The notes beneath the pieces were generated by a model. That model saw only the letters and a list, made by a program, of their open reading frames with translations, was not told the origin of the DNA and searched no databases. A stretch of DNA of 23,263 bases. It comes from Bacteroidota bacterium (GTDB taxonomy: Bacteria > Bacteroidota > Bacteroidia > Bacteroidales > WCHB1-69). The position numbers and the translations under genes are program-made. The stretch is taken from NCBI GenBank assembly GCA_023413895.1, contig JAEZOU010000086.1:1-23263 (forward strand). The letters run 5' to 3'. This document shows positions 22,846-23,263 of the stretch, piece by piece. Numbering within the stretch: the first letter of the stretch is position 1; every line of letters starts with the position of its first letter.

Positions 22846-22879
22846 AAAAAAGGCGCATCCGTAATGGTGCGCCTTTTTT
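22846..22879. terminator. Strong terminator at the right end of the island
   Basis: GGCGCA (22852-22857) pairs with TGCGCC (22868-22873), extended by CC/GG, with an A-tract before and a T-tract after. It may be the original terminator of the gene whose tail remains here. Confidence 0.85.
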
Positions 22880-22959
22880 ATTACAAAATCAGCATAAGGT
22901 AAAAATCAATGATTGTAAAGAACAATCCCAAATATCATTTTCCACATCTTTATTTTGTA

Positions 22960-22967
22960 TATTTTTG
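22960..22967 (+). promoter_or_regulatory. -7 box of the GH97-like gene
   Basis: TATTTTTG followed by CCAC lies about 38 nt before the ATG at 23005. Confidence 0.55.
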
Positions 22968-23004
22968 CCACATTAAATTTTAAAAGACCATAAACTTCAG
23001 ATTG

Positions 23005-23263
23005 ATGAAATTGATCTATTTTTTTATCCTATTTTTTACTCTTCCTTTTACAATCTTCTGCCAATCCTACCACGATTCTCTTGCACTAAACGATTCTAAA
23101 ATGCGATTTTATCTGAACATCAATTCTATGGGAAACATTGAGTATCACATTATTCACGAACAAGATACAATAATTTCTCCCTCTAAATTAGGAATGGTAA
23201 TAGATGGCGAACAATGGAGTGATGGATTTGAAATGATAACTTCTAAAAATTCTATTACGGATA
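23005..23263 (+). CDS. Secreted protein, probable GH97 glycoside hydrolase N-terminus (3'-truncated)
   Basis: Only 86 codons fit before the window ends. Residues 1-20 form a signal peptide (MKLIYFFILFFTLPFTIFCQ) directing export. The Cys at 19 lacks a proper lipobox, since the residue before it is Phe, so a lipoprotein is unlikely. The following segment, KMRFYLNINSMGNIEYHII and then SPSKLGMVIDGEQWSDGF, resembles the N-terminal beta domain of GH97 enzymes, in which a 'Y-V' strand is followed by a SPLGL-like turn. GH97 members are periplasmic alpha-glucosidases or alpha-galactosidases common in Bacteroidales. The catalytic region is not in the window, so the assignment rests on a short stretch. 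It lies outside the accessory island. Confidence 0.6.
   Translation, partial: MKLIYFFILFFTLPFTIFCQSYHDSLALNDSKMRFYLNINSMGNIEYHIIHEQDTIISPSKLGMVIDGEQWSDGFEMITSKNSITD

Overview
The window looks like a Bacteroidales (Bacteroidota) chromosome. Evidence: AT-rich DNA, repeated Bacteroidota-type -7 boxes (TATTTTTG, consensus TAnnTTTG), A-rich leaders instead of Shine-Dalgarno sites, single-chain pyruvate:ferredoxin oxidoreductase, a divergent membrane pyrophosphatase, and homologues of families known mainly from this phylum. No species can be named from the sequence alone.

Bases 1-9225 are core genome: the 3' part of comEC (DNA uptake channel), convergent sufE (Fe-S assembly), hppA (H+-pumping pyrophosphatase) and nifJ (pyruvate:ferredoxin oxidoreductase). 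The far right (23005 on) begins another ordinary gene, probably a secreted GH97-type glycoside hydrolase.

Bases 9226-22830 form an accessory region between nifJ and the GH97-like gene. Two extra decayed copies of the nifJ 3' end lie inside it (14276-14393 and 22755-22826). They divide it into two islands, and each island ends with a WYL-domain regulator directly followed by a nifJ-tail remnant. This suggests a hotspot at the nifJ 3' end that has been filled at least twice. No integrase is visible. Island 1 (9226-14393) holds a DUF1016/YhcG-type nuclease, a HAD-domain protein, a large protein with two PD-(D/E)XK-like sites (PGN_0703-like) and WYL regulator 1. Island 2 (14394-22826) holds REP palindromes with their REP-associated tyrosine transposase, a strongly structured candidate RNA with its own terminator, a set of winged-helix plus PD-(D/E)XK nuclease modules, a DUF3293-like protein, a cytosolic leucine-rich-repeat protein and WYL regulator 2.

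The most distinctive feature is in island 2. Four genes are preceded by copies of one promoter cassette, whose full form carries a 31-bp imperfect palindrome next to the -7 box. Three of these genes start with an Mrr_N-like winged helix that is followed by, or fused to, a PD-(D/E)XK nuclease (NucS/DUF91-like once, HsdR_N-like twice). The HsdR_N-like pair exists once as a single fused gene and once as two genes. The winged-helix parts are nearly identical while the nuclease parts have diverged, as expected if the cassettes act as recombination seams. I infer a co-regulated defence or restriction-like locus under WYL control; its function is not demonstrated by the sequence.
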